A stretch of DNA of 64,000 nucleotides from Mesolinea sp040772305 (GTDB taxonomy: Bacteria > Chloroflexota > Anaerolineae > Anaerolineales > Anaerolineaceae): contig JAXGYK010000001.1 in NCBI GenBank assembly GCA_040772305.1, positions 1-64,000 on the forward strand, read 5' to 3'. The position numbers were made by a program, and so were the translations under genes. This document shows, piece after piece, positions 9,698 through 17,398 of the stretch; the stretch's first letter is position 1, and each line of letters opens with the position of its first letter. The notes under the pieces are model-generated. The model was not told where the DNA came from, ran no database searches, and worked only from the letters and a program-made list of their open reading frames with translations.

Positions 9698-10108
9698 TTA
9701 TTTTCCCGTCGATATGGTTTGGCGGTACAGCCGCTCCGCCTCACCCTGTTCTCCGATGCCTACCTCCGCGCGTAGCACCCGTCGGTCATCTACAGGTATA
9801 TCATAGACCACCACCATCCCCGGATAGGAAGTGTCAACCGCAATCTCGAACCCGGCAGCCTCCAAACGCTCCCGCAGGGGCATTTCCGCGTCACTTGCCG
9901 CTATGGCAGACAGTTCCTGTAAGCTCTGCTCTGCCCGCGCCTCCGCGGCATAATAGTCGGATACGGCCCGCGCAGCCCTATCCGAAAGTACGCTATCCGA
10001 GCGGCTGCCGGACAACGACAAGACGGAAAAAACGGCGAGCAGCAATATCGTAAACACGGTAATCAGCGAAACAATACCTATACTTACAACCGGTCTTCCG
10101 CGCCTCAT
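9698..10108 (-). CDS. Small single-pass membrane protein of the pilus-like operon
   Basis: 136 residues with a short basic N-terminus, one long hydrophobic segment at about residues 9-32 (VSIGIVSLITVFTILLLAV) and an extracytoplasmic alpha/beta-like tail. This architecture resembles pseudopilins or their assembly partners, but the type III prepilin leader (Gly-Phe-Thr-Leu-Ile-Glu) is absent. It overlaps the upstream gene by four bases, implying translational coupling. I do not recognise a named family; a minor pilin-like role is inferred from context. Confidence 0.65.
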   Translation of the reverse strand: MRRGRPVVSIGIVSLITVFTILLLAVFSVLSLSGSRSDSVLSDRAARAVSDYYAAEARAEQSLQELSAIAASDAEMPLRERLEAAGFEIAVDTSYPGMVVVYDIPVDDRRVLRAEVGIGEQGEAERLYRQTISTGK

Positions 10109-10542
10109 ATACTCCCACCGCTCTTTGCACCGAGATAGCGTAGCACGCGCAATGTATAAATCATCCCCTCTTTATCTGTCACTGAGATCTCTGCTTGTAG
10201 CATGTTTTTCTCATCAATATCAATAACCGCCCGCAATTCATAGACCGCATTCGCGCTATCGGGAAGACGCTGCCAGTCTGCATCGTATCGGAGGATATAC
10301 ACGCCCTCTGCTTCTCCTACGTCCAGCAGGGTGCCCAGCGCCTGTAGGTCCCCCTTAGCAGCCTTTACGCTCTCCGCCACGTTTTGCGCCTCAGCAACGG
10401 CCATGGAAAGGGCTGCGCTCCTTTTCCCCGTCATATTTCCGTGCGCAAGAATGGAAACACAAATTGCCGCTGCAAGGGCAAACAACAAGCAATTCACCAG
10501 CAGCTCTACCAGAAAAAAGCGGCTTTTAGACGATTGATTCAT
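10105..10542 (-). CDS. Pseudopilin-like membrane protein
   Basis: 145 residues. After a short polar start (MNQSSKSRFFLVELLVN), one hydrophobic helix spans about residues 9-31, including FFLVELLV, which resembles the prepilin N-terminal helix with its conserved Glu. A beta-rich domain follows. The ATG at 10542 was preferred over an upstream one at 10599 because it gives the hydrophobic segment a normal position and only 17 bases of overlap with the preceding gene; an AGGAG lies about 10 bases upstream. Probably a minor pseudopilin; the specific role is unknown. Confidence 0.65.
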   Translation of the reverse strand: MNQSSKSRFFLVELLVNCLLFALAAAICVSILAHGNMTGKRSAALSMAVAEAQNVAESVKAAKGDLQALGTLLDVGEAEGVYILRYDADWQRLPDSANAVYELRAVIDIDEKNMLQAEISVTDKEGMIYTLRVLRYLGAKSGGSI

Positions 10543-11035
10543 GCCGCATTTCTCCTCTCTCAGCTCCCTCCAGAAAAACCTTGCCCTCATACGTTTCACC
10601 CGTTTGGTCCGTCACGCAGATGCGGAGCAGACCCTCCGGGCTTAGCTCGAGTACAAGCACGGAAAGGGGCATAATTTTCTGCCCAATTCCCGGTGAGACA
10701 TGCGCACCCTGCAGCAGCAGTACCTCGCGCAGATATCCGTCCTCCACATAAATCCACGTTTCATAGCGTTCACCTTTTACCAAGGTCCCCAGCACCAGCG
10801 CATCTCCTTCGCTGGTTTGGCGTACGCTTATTTCCCCCGCTGCACCTGTTGTTTGCCGTACTTTTTCCGTCAAGTACAACACGGAAGTCCGCATATTATA
10901 ATTGCGCTCCGAACGTTCCGCTCCCTGGCTATAGACATTTGCAGCCATCACAGAGAGGAGTAGGCTGGAAATCGTGTACAAGAAAAACAGAGCAATGACA
11001 AACAAGAGCTCTGCCGTATCTCTCTCTCGCCGCAT
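10526..11035 (-). CDS. DUF4860-like membrane protein of the pilus-like operon
   Basis: 169 residues. One membrane segment at about residues 10-32 (LLFVIALFFLYTISSLLLSV) is followed by an extracytoplasmic domain. Layout and context match DUF4860 proteins, which in Clostridia occur in operons with GspF- and PilT-like genes. It starts 16 bases downstream of the preceding gene and overlaps the next. The family assignment is from memory of motifs and neighbourhood. Confidence 0.6.
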   Translation of the reverse strand: MRRERDTAELLFVIALFFLYTISSLLLSVMAANVYSQGAERSERNYNMRTSVLYLTEKVRQTTGAAGEISVRQTSEGDALVLGTLVKGERYETWIYVEDGYLREVLLLQGAHVSPGIGQKIMPLSVLVLELSPEGLLRICVTDQTGETYEGKVFLEGAERGEMRHESIV

Positions 11036-11051
11036 CTTCTCCTACTGCCCC

Positions 11052-11408
11052 CTAATTTTCAAGATAAAAAACCGAAATCTCTGGCAGCAGATTGCCGCCC
11101 AGGAATTTATAATGCACCACATAGCGATCTGCATCATAACGAAGACCATAACGTTCCTTTAAGTATGCAAGGTCTTGCGGGTAGCTTCCTTCCAAGGCAT
11201 AGCACTGTACGGCCTCCCGCCGCACTGTATCTTTCAGCAGAACGATCTGTCTGGAAACGGAGGTTTTTCCAGCGGCGGCAACTCCAAACCCAATACTTAG
11301 CGCAACAGCGGCAAAAATCACGACCGCCCAAAAAACGCCGCTGCCCAGTAATTGCCTGATTTTTTTCGCGACTCCTGTTTTTCGCAAGGAAACGCCTTCC
11401 TTTCTCAC
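11052..11408 (-). CDS. Small membrane protein, pilin-like
   Basis: About 118 residues from a GTG at 11408 that overlaps the GspF stop (ATGTGA). A TTG at 11390 is an alternative with a better site (GGAAGG, 7 bases upstream). A basic N-terminus is followed by one hydrophobic helix (VFWAVVIFAAVALSIGFGVAA) and a tail with ALEGSYPQDLAYLKERYG, which resembles the post-helix region of GspG/PilA-like major pseudopilins, where Tyr-Pro-containing sequences follow the helix. A longer reading frame upstream lies inside gspF and is unlikely to be used. Confidence 0.6.
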   Translation of the reverse strand: MRKEGVSLRKTGVAKKIRQLLGSGVFWAVVIFAAVALSIGFGVAAAGKTSVSRQIVLLKDTVRREAVQCYALEGSYPQDLAYLKERYGLRYDADRYVVHYKFLGGNLLPEISVFYLEN

Positions 11409-12454
11409 ATGCCGGACAGGATTCCGGCCAAGGGTAGCATGACAGACAGGATTACCAGTCCTACCAGCACACACAGCAACCCCACCAGCGCAGGTTCAAC
11501 AATAGCCAGCAACCGCTGCTGTCGCGACTCGGCATCACGTCGGCAGCGAAGTGCAAGTTCCATAAGCATCGTTCCGGGCGTACCCGTGCGCAAGCCTGCC
11601 GCGATCATCCCGTGATATGATTCCTCAAAAATGCCGGAAGCGAAAATCGCCTCCTGTAAAGGCTTTCCTTCTCCAAGCAGGCGTTCAAGTGCCGCAATTC
11701 GCGCCTTTGCTCTTTTGCTTTCTTCAAGTTCCATTGCGAAATGTAGCGCATCTACAAAATAAATGCCGCTTTCCAGCATCAGCGACATGGAAAATGCGAA
11801 CCGTTCGGCGGCAAGAACCGCCGCCATCTTCCGTGTGAGTGGCGAAGAATCATAAACGTGCAAAAGCGCAACCCTGCCTTTTTTTGTAAAACGCAGAAGA
11901 AAAAACACGATCACAAAGGCAATGACCACAATCAGAATGACCAGCGCAGATTGACTAAAAGCCTGTCCAAATTGCAGCAGCGACAGAGAAAGGGGGTTCA
12001 TGGCCAATCCCAGTTGTTTGAACACTTGTTCAAATACCGGCATCACCGCCACAGTCAGCACAATAATCACTACGAGCACCATTCCCGTCATAATAAGCGG
12101 GTACACCACTGAAGTTCGCAGTTCTCTTGCCAGAGTGTCGCGCCCTTCGTAATACGCACGTAGCGCCTCCGCGATTTCTTGCATACGTCCCGTGCGTTCT
12201 CCCACCCGCACCATGTCCACAGCATAACCAGGAAACCGTCCGCTCTGCTGGAAAGCGGCAGACAGACTGCTCCCGTCCGCCACCTTCACGGATAGCACAC
12301 GAAACAATTCGCTATTTCTTCCGCCCGTTTCTTCCCCTAAGAGCGCAAGTCCTTCCCACGCAGGAATTCTGCTTTTGAAAAACAGCGCCAACTGTTGAAA
12401 AAAATCCTCTAACTCCGCTGTGGAAAGTACTTTTTGCCTGTCAGGTCCTTTCAT
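11405..12454 (-). CDS. Type II secretion/type IV pilus inner-membrane platform protein (GspF/PilC family)
   Basis: 349 residues with the GspF layout: a cytoplasmic helical domain (~residues 14-105), a membrane segment (~108-135), a second one (~162-185), the second GspF cytoplasmic repeat with ERFAFSMSLMLESGI, and a C-terminal membrane segment (~320-349). GspF/PilC forms the platform through which the ATPase drives pilus polymerisation or retraction. It is slightly shorter than the usual ~400 residues. It overlaps the next gene by four bases and lies 23 bases after the transglutaminase gene. Confidence 0.85.
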   Translation of the reverse strand: MKGPDRQKVLSTAELEDFFQQLALFFKSRIPAWEGLALLGEETGGRNSELFRVLSVKVADGSSLSAAFQQSGRFPGYAVDMVRVGERTGRMQEIAEALRAYYEGRDTLARELRTSVVYPLIMTGMVLVVIIVLTVAVMPVFEQVFKQLGLAMNPLSLSLLQFGQAFSQSALVILIVVIAFVIVFFLLRFTKKGRVALLHVYDSSPLTRKMAAVLAAERFAFSMSLMLESGIYFVDALHFAMELEESKRAKARIAALERLLGEGKPLQEAIFASGIFEESYHGMIAAGLRTGTPGTMLMELALRCRRDAESRQQRLLAIVEPALVGLLCVLVGLVILSVMLPLAGILSGM

Positions 12455-12477
12455 GCGTCTTTCCTTCCGAACGGATA

Positions 12478-13413
12478 TCAGTAGTAAAACAGCGCATTAT
12501 AATTGCTGCCGTCTCCAATATAATCTGCAAGACCCCGCCCTGCGGCAAAAGTAGGATCCATCAATACCCAGTTTTTTCCATCAAAGTGAATGATGCCGTC
12601 AATCCATCCTGTCTCTTCCGTGTAGACGCTGATCCAGGCATGATAATCCTTGCCGGCATATCCGATAACTAACCGCGCAGGAATGCGCTGAACGCGCAAC
12701 ATAGCCGTCATCAGTGCCGCATAATCAAAACAGATGCCGCGTTTTGTGCGCAGTGTATCGTCTAAATCGGGCAAATAAGACGAAGAGACATTTTCTGCCT
12801 TATCCGTATCGTATACGATATTATTGACCACATAGTCATAAATGCGCTTCACCACGTCCAAATCATCCGATGCGCCCTGTGCCAGCACTTCGCTATGCGC
12901 TACTGCTGCGGTCTCTTCCGTGTAGTCAACGTATTGACTGGGATGCAAAAAAGGTGTGAATTCATTCTTTAGACGCACATCAAACGATGCGCCGTCTACA
13001 AATGCATATTGGTCGCCAGAAATGTTGCGGTAAATATTCAGTGTATAATGCCCATCCCCGGAAGTCAGCGGAAACGTCTGAAATACTCCGCTTGTCGGCA
13101 AATCGTAGGTGTAGGGTTCCTGATCATTGTGCGTAAGCTGCATTTTGATCCGGCCGTCGCCCGTATACTTTACCATGACGTATCCGTCCTCAAGATGCGA
13201 GGCATCGATCAGAGAGGATGTACCCTCGAAAATCTGCGTTCCATCCGCGCGGGGTACCAGCACTACCGGGCGGCTATCTCGGGTAGCCCCTGCCACCCCT
13301 TCTGCCCTTTCCATCTTTGCTTCTTTTTCTTCCGCACATCCCACTGTCGCGGCAAGCGCGAGAACAAGCATTGCCACGAATCTTAGCCGAACAATGTTCA
13401 ACCCTCTCTTCAA
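12478..13413 (-). CDS. Transglutaminase-like putative lipoprotein
   Basis: About 311 residues from a TTG at 13413, chosen because AGGAG lies 7 bases upstream and because it yields a normal signal peptide (MKRGLNIVRLR, then a hydrophobic core ending AATVGC, a lipobox-like Cys). A TTG at 13437 is also in frame. The C-terminal half is a transglutaminase/protease-like core with Cys in KRGICFDYAAL, His in DYHAWISVY and Asp in LMDPTFA, giving a complete Cys-His-Asp triad. It is the first gene of the pilus-like operon, so it may process or cross-link an exported protein; this is inference. Confidence 0.78.
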   Translation of the reverse strand: MKRGLNIVRLRFVAMLVLALAATVGCAEEKEAKMERAEGVAGATRDSRPVVLVPRADGTQIFEGTSSLIDASHLEDGYVMVKYTGDGRIKMQLTHNDQEPYTYDLPTSGVFQTFPLTSGDGHYTLNIYRNISGDQYAFVDGASFDVRLKNEFTPFLHPSQYVDYTEETAAVAHSEVLAQGASDDLDVVKRIYDYVVNNIVYDTDKAENVSSSYLPDLDDTLRTKRGICFDYAALMTAMLRVQRIPARLVIGYAGKDYHAWISVYTEETGWIDGIIHFDGKNWVLMDPTFAAGRGLADYIGDGSNYNALFYY

Positions 13414-13486
13414 AAACGCTCTCCTGTCCGCCGCCAACGACCATCTTGGAATTCTTTCCTGATTTTATCACAAGCGATTGCGGCGC

Positions 13487-13520
13487 AAAAAAGAGAGAGC
13501 ACCCATAAGCATGCTCTCTC
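13487..13520 (-). terminator. Rho-independent terminator of the BTAD regulator gene
   Basis: The stem GAGAGAGCA/TGCTCTCTC is followed on the reverse strand by a run of six T. It lies between the regulator gene (ending at 13548) and the transglutaminase gene, so the pilus-like operon probably has its own promoter. Confidence 0.75.
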
Positions 13521-13547
13521 CTATTTCGCCTCTCTTTCCGAACGAGC

Positions 13548-14735
13548 TCAATCGTCCACGACCAGCGGCGTTACACTGTAACTAAAGATATATTTGGCGT
13601 TTTTGCTATCGCTGTAAAACAGCATTTTTAACCGTTCTACCACCATGCGGCCCATTTTTGCATTAATCACAGAAGGCAGTATGATCACATACTGTAAGGG
13701 ACTGTAACGGGAAATCGTATCCCCCTGACGCAGGTTCTCTCGCAACACATCCAAGGTCCGCGACATCACTTGTTTCAGCTCCAGAGCCTCCATCTCTTTG
13801 TTGTCCATCCGGCGCACATCCACCAATGCCAAAAACACAGCCGTGCCCATACGCTTCAGATTGCGCATCTGCAAATGATAAATGTCGTTGAAGATAGCGT
13901 ATTCACACACGAATGCACCTGCCCCCGGTTTGCTCTCCCGTAGTTCTGCACAGATTTCTTCAATTTCTGCCTCTGAGTCTTTTTTGCCTTTAATCAACTC
14001 TTTATAGAAATTTAAAATCTCGTCCGAGGGTTTCCACCCCAAATGTGTATATTGCAGGTTGGTTGTGTTCTGATATTGTTCCAACGCCTCTTTGCTCTTG
14101 CCAGTTTTGAGCAGCGCGGACATTAGTTCCAAGTTGAGCATGGAGTCAAAAGCATCAATATCCAGCGCAATTTTACATACGCGGATTACCTCCCCATACT
14201 CTTTTTCTTTATTCAGCAACTCGATGTAACGATAGACTGTTTTCAGATAAAGATCGTGGTAATACACGCTTTTGGGTGCAATCCACATGCTCAGGCTGGA
14301 ATTCGTCAGCAGATCATCCGTATATATCTGGAGAAGCTCCTCAAACTGAGCCCTCACATCAGGATCAAGAGATTTCGCGTCCAATACGGTCTTACAAATA
14401 TCCTCCATGCGAAACACATCTATCTTGACCGGAAGGTCAGGGTTCCACATATAGCCGCCTGGCATCGTCACAATCGCCTCGGGGAGCCCATTTTCCTCCA
14501 GATCCTTACGCAAGCGGCTGACTAAGGTTTTGAGTGCATTCGTCGCATCAATTTCTTTATTTTCCCCCCATATCATTTCCGCTAAGCGCACAATTGACAT
14601 AGGTCTTTGCCTGTTGAGGATCAGGAGTTCCAGCAAAGCCATTTTCTTCTTGGATGCCCAGATGGTCTGCGAAATATCAACGTCGTTCATCAGTATCTGC
14701 AAATCGCCAAAAAGATTGATCTCCAATTTATTCAT
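13548..14735 (-). CDS. BTAD (SARP-like) transcriptional regulator with degenerate GGDEF-like C-terminus
   Basis: 395 residues. An N-terminal winged-helix DNA-binding domain (EINLFGDLQILMND, NALKTLVSRLRKDL, MPGGYMWN) is followed by a bacterial transcriptional activation domain with TPR-like helices (~residues 100-250). The C-terminal ~130 residues contain GDTISRYSPLQYVIILP, which aligns in style with the GGDEF core but lacks the GG[DE]EF residues, so diguanylate cyclase activity is not expected. The ATG at 14735 has GGGAG upstream; the ATG at 14771 has none. It probably regulates the adjacent operon and/or the surface-protein gene. Confidence 0.8.
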   Translation of the reverse strand: MNKLEINLFGDLQILMNDVDISQTIWASKKKMALLELLILNRQRPMSIVRLAEMIWGENKEIDATNALKTLVSRLRKDLEENGLPEAIVTMPGGYMWNPDLPVKIDVFRMEDICKTVLDAKSLDPDVRAQFEELLQIYTDDLLTNSSLSMWIAPKSVYYHDLYLKTVYRYIELLNKEKEYGEVIRVCKIALDIDAFDSMLNLELMSALLKTGKSKEALEQYQNTTNLQYTHLGWKPSDEILNFYKELIKGKKDSEAEIEEICAELRESKPGAGAFVCEYAIFNDIYHLQMRNLKRMGTAVFLALVDVRRMDNKEMEALELKQVMSRTLDVLRENLRQGDTISRYSPLQYVIILPSVINAKMGRMVVERLKMLFYSDSKNAKYIFSYSVTPLVVDD

Positions 14736-15052
14736 TCTTTCATTCTCCCTCTTTCCGATCAATTTCTCCATCGCTTAACCCAGCTAGGACACTTCAGCGA
14801 TGCTTGTCTTCCTCCTGTTGCTTTGTTCGTACAATTGTACTAGATTTGCAGTTCGTATGCGGTTTTCGATTTTCGTTTAAGCATTGTAAATAAGAATAAG
14901 ACGGCAGCAAAGTCAAACTTCCTGCGTATAAAAAAGACCGATCATAAACCGATCCACTTATTAACGCGCACCCGTATTAATGAAGATTTTGAAAATCCTA
15001 TAGGACCAATTATCTGACTTTTAGGAATTAATGGCTTGGACTGTAAATCCAT
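14736..15052. other. Intergenic stretch, right end of the Clostridia-like segment
   Basis: About 315 AT-rich bases with no gene I can support. It must hold the promoter of the reverse-strand regulator gene, although no clear -35/-10 pair stands out. It ends at the tRNA-like sequence. Confidence 0.4.
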
Positions 15053-15126
15053 TACGGGGTAGAGTAGAGGTAGCTCGTCGGACTCATAACCCGGAGGTCA
15101 GTGGTTCGAATCCGCTCCCCGCTACT
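15053..15126 (+). tRNA. Degenerate initiator tRNA-fMet(CAT)-like sequence, copy 2
   Basis: A complete cloverleaf can be drawn: acceptor TACGGGG/CCCCGCT, D arm GAG..CTC, anticodon loop CTCATAA, T arm AGTGG-TTCGAAT-CCGCT. It is damaged: positions 2-71 (A-C) and 31-39 (A-C) are mismatched, the latter breaking one of the three G-C pairs that mark initiator tRNAs, and it ends ACT instead of CCA. The last 44 bases match 2461-2504 with one difference. I read it as a tRNA-derived remnant or attachment site rather than a working initiator tRNA. Confidence 0.55.
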
Positions 15127-15130
15127 AAAC

Positions 15131-15166
15131 GAGAACTAGAGTACTCTAAGCTCTGGTTTTTTATAT
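15131..15166 (+). terminator. Probable terminator after the tRNA-like sequence
   Basis: An imperfect hairpin (GAGAACTAGAG pairing with CTCTAAGCTC) runs into a six-T run a few bases after the tRNA-like element. Confidence 0.5.
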
Positions 15167-15255
15167 GAAGACTCTTTAATGATCAATCAAAGAGCGACTA
15201 ATAACCCGCTTCCGCATTAGAAAATTAACTTTTGTGATTTCACCATATAATTATT

Positions 15256-16348
15256 TGTACTCTAGTGAAACATACCTAACATCGTGAATAACTAGTAGAA
15301 TTATACAAGGAGATCACGATGGACGCAGGATTAAGAGTAGCACATCAGAAACTGAGTGTCTTGCAGCTGGCAGAGAGTTTGCGCAATGTTAGCGAGGCTT
15401 GCCGCCAGCGCGGGGTTTCGCGCACCCAATTCTACGAATACAAGCGCAGGTTTCAGACTCACGGGATCGAGGGATTGAAGGATCTCCCTCCCATACCCAA
15501 ATCCAATCCTCTCACCACACCTCCCGAGCAAGTAGAGCGGATCTTGGAACTTAGCCTGGAACACCCCACATGGGGATGCAACAAGCTGTGCGACAGCCTG
15601 GCTCTTGAAGGGATCAAAATCAGTTATCCCACCATTCAGAATATCCTCAACAAGCATGAGATGGGTACTCGCTATGAGCGGCTACTCAAGCTCGAAGAGC
15701 GAAGTCTCGAACACCAGATCGAGTTGAGCCCCCAGCAAGTGGCCTGGATCGAGAAGGCCAATCCCTGCTTCCGGGAGCGGCATATCGAGAGCAGCCGGCC
15801 GGGGGAAGTGCTTTCCCAAGATACGTTTTATGTCGGTGTGCTCAAGGGCGTGGGGCGGGTCTACTTGCACGCAGTCGTGGATACTTATGGCAGCTATGCC
15901 TTTGGCTTTCTGCACACCACCAAACAGCCAGAAGCAGCAGTAGCAGTTGTCCACAATGACGTCCTACCTTTTTACAAAGAAAAAGGGCTACCGGTGGATG
16001 CGATCTTGACCGATAATGGGCGTGAATTTTGCGGGAAAGACACCCATCCATACGAACTCTATCTGGAGCTCAATGACATCGAGCACCGCAAGACCCAGGT
16101 GCGCAGACCGCAAACGAATGGGTTTGTTGAGCGCTTCAACCGAACGGTCCTGGACGAATTCTTCCGCATCGCCTTTCGCACGAAGCTGTACGAATCTGTG
16201 GAAGCACTTCAGGTAGATTTAGACGCCTGGTTGGTCCACTACAATACCGAGCGACCACACCAGGGCTATCGTAATCAGGGTCGGCGTCCTATTGAGACGA
16301 TTGAGTTGTTTTCAGCTCAGGGTGTTAGGAATGAGTCCTAAGAGTACA
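15256..16348 (+). mobile_element. IS481-family element A, copy 1 (1093 bp)
   Basis: Ends are the imperfect inverted repeats TGTACTCTAGTGAAAC and, from the right, TGTACTCTTAGGACTC. It is flanked by a perfect 7-base target duplication AATTATT (15249-15255 and 16349-16355). It has the same length as the copy at 60234-61326. It carries one transposase gene and stops 39 bases before the SIR2 gene. Confidence 0.95.
15319..16341 (+). CDS. IS481-family transposase (element A)
   Basis: 340 residues. The N-terminal helix-turn-helix (LRNVSEACRQRGVSRTQFYE) is followed by an rve-type integrase core: first catalytic Asp in SQDTFYVGVL, second in ILTDNGREFCG, Glu in GFVERFNRTVLDEFF, with YNTERPHQGY near the end. 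AAGGAGATC precedes the ATG. It appears intact and its translation is identical to that of the copy at 60297-61319, so the element is probably active or recently active. Confidence 0.95.
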   Translation: MDAGLRVAHQKLSVLQLAESLRNVSEACRQRGVSRTQFYEYKRRFQTHGIEGLKDLPPIPKSNPLTTPPEQVERILELSLEHPTWGCNKLCDSLALEGIKISYPTIQNILNKHEMGTRYERLLKLEERSLEHQIELSPQQVAWIEKANPCFRERHIESSRPGEVLSQDTFYVGVLKGVGRVYLHAVVDTYGSYAFGFLHTTKQPEAAVAVVHNDVLPFYKEKGLPVDAILTDNGREFCGKDTHPYELYLELNDIEHRKTQVRRPQTNGFVERFNRTVLDEFFRIAFRTKLYESVEALQVDLDAWLVHYNTERPHQGYRNQGRRPIETIELFSAQGVRNES

Positions 16349-16387
16349 AATTATTAAGTACAGTAGATTGAAAGGAAGGACGATTAA

Positions 16388-17398
16388 ATGGACAAAGAAA
16401 AACTTTTACGCAACCTTGCATATACTAAGCAATTAAATTTTCTTATCGGTTCGGGCGCTTCAATGCCTGCTATTCCTTTAATGAAGAGTTTTCTAAAATA
16501 TGGTGAAAACGCAAACTCCCAACTGATACAAACGGTAAAGGAAATCAACGAATTATTGATGAGGAAGCAGCCATTAGTAAATGGTAATGATGAATATTCG
16601 GATGTAGAAAAAATTTCAAATGTATTGAAAACTTATGAGGCTTTCATAGAAGCTTTATTTTCGATTTTGTCCCAATCTAACTCCAGACAAACTCCGAAGT
16701 GTTCCAACATTTTTACAACAAACTATGATCTGTTCTTTGAGAAGGCTATAAATAAAATACTGCGATATCACAATTTTGTTTTTAACGACGGCGCAAGTGG
16801 TTATTTTGACCGAGTCCTCGATAGTACTAACTACAATCGCTTAGTTGCTTACAAAGGATTGAACGACAACTATATCAACGAGATTCCATCAATCAATTTA
16901 TTCAAATCTCATGGTTCAGTGAACTGGGAAAAAAATTGTGATAGAGTTATTATCAGAAACTACGTCGTTCGTGAGCCGGTTATTGTATACCCAACCGGGT
17001 ATGAGTCCCAGGAGACTTTCATCAATAATCATTTTCATGAGGTACTACGAGCATTCCAAATTGAACTGGATAAACCGCAATCGATATTGTTTGTATTAGG
17101 TTTTTCTTGCGGTGATAAGCATATATCCAAGATGTTACGCAGGGCTCTCCAGAATTATGAAATGAAAATATTTGTTTTCACTCATACTAATGGTCGGGAG
17201 GATTACTTACAAAACTTAGGGTTAGAGAATGAACCCTCAAACCTAAACATTTTTACTATTGACGATTTTGGTGAAAAATTTAAACCTGCTATTATAGATT
17301 CCGATTTTGAAGATAATAAGTTTCCATTCAAGCTAGATTATCTTACTTCGATATTAAATGATCCAAAGGAAAGTGAAAAAATAGATGAATCCAATTAA
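16388..17398 (+). CDS. SIR2-family NAD-hydrolase of a SIR2-HerA antiphage system
   Basis: 336 residues. The Sir2-type NAD pocket is visible: FLIGSGASMP near residue 18-27 (GAG-like loop), TTNYDLFFEKA near 109-119 (Asn/Asp motif), LFKSHGSVNW near 170 (catalytic His) and VLGFSCGDKHIS near 240. SIR2 proteins paired with HerA deplete NAD on phage infection; this pairing is an established defence system. It overlaps herA by 14 bases and has GGAAGGA upstream. The low-GC sequence contrasts with the flanking IS elements and cob genes, consistent with horizontal acquisition. Confidence 0.88.
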   Translation: MDKEKLLRNLAYTKQLNFLIGSGASMPAIPLMKSFLKYGENANSQLIQTVKEINELLMRKQPLVNGNDEYSDVEKISNVLKTYEAFIEALFSILSQSNSRQTPKCSNIFTTNYDLFFEKAINKILRYHNFVFNDGASGYFDRVLDSTNYNRLVAYKGLNDNYINEIPSINLFKSHGSVNWEKNCDRVIIRNYVVREPVIVYPTGYESQETFINNHFHEVLRAFQIELDKPQSILFVLGFSCGDKHISKMLRRALQNYEMKIFVFTHTNGREDYLQNLGLENEPSNLNIFTIDDFGEKFKPAIIDSDFEDNKFPFKLDYLTSILNDPKESEKIDESN

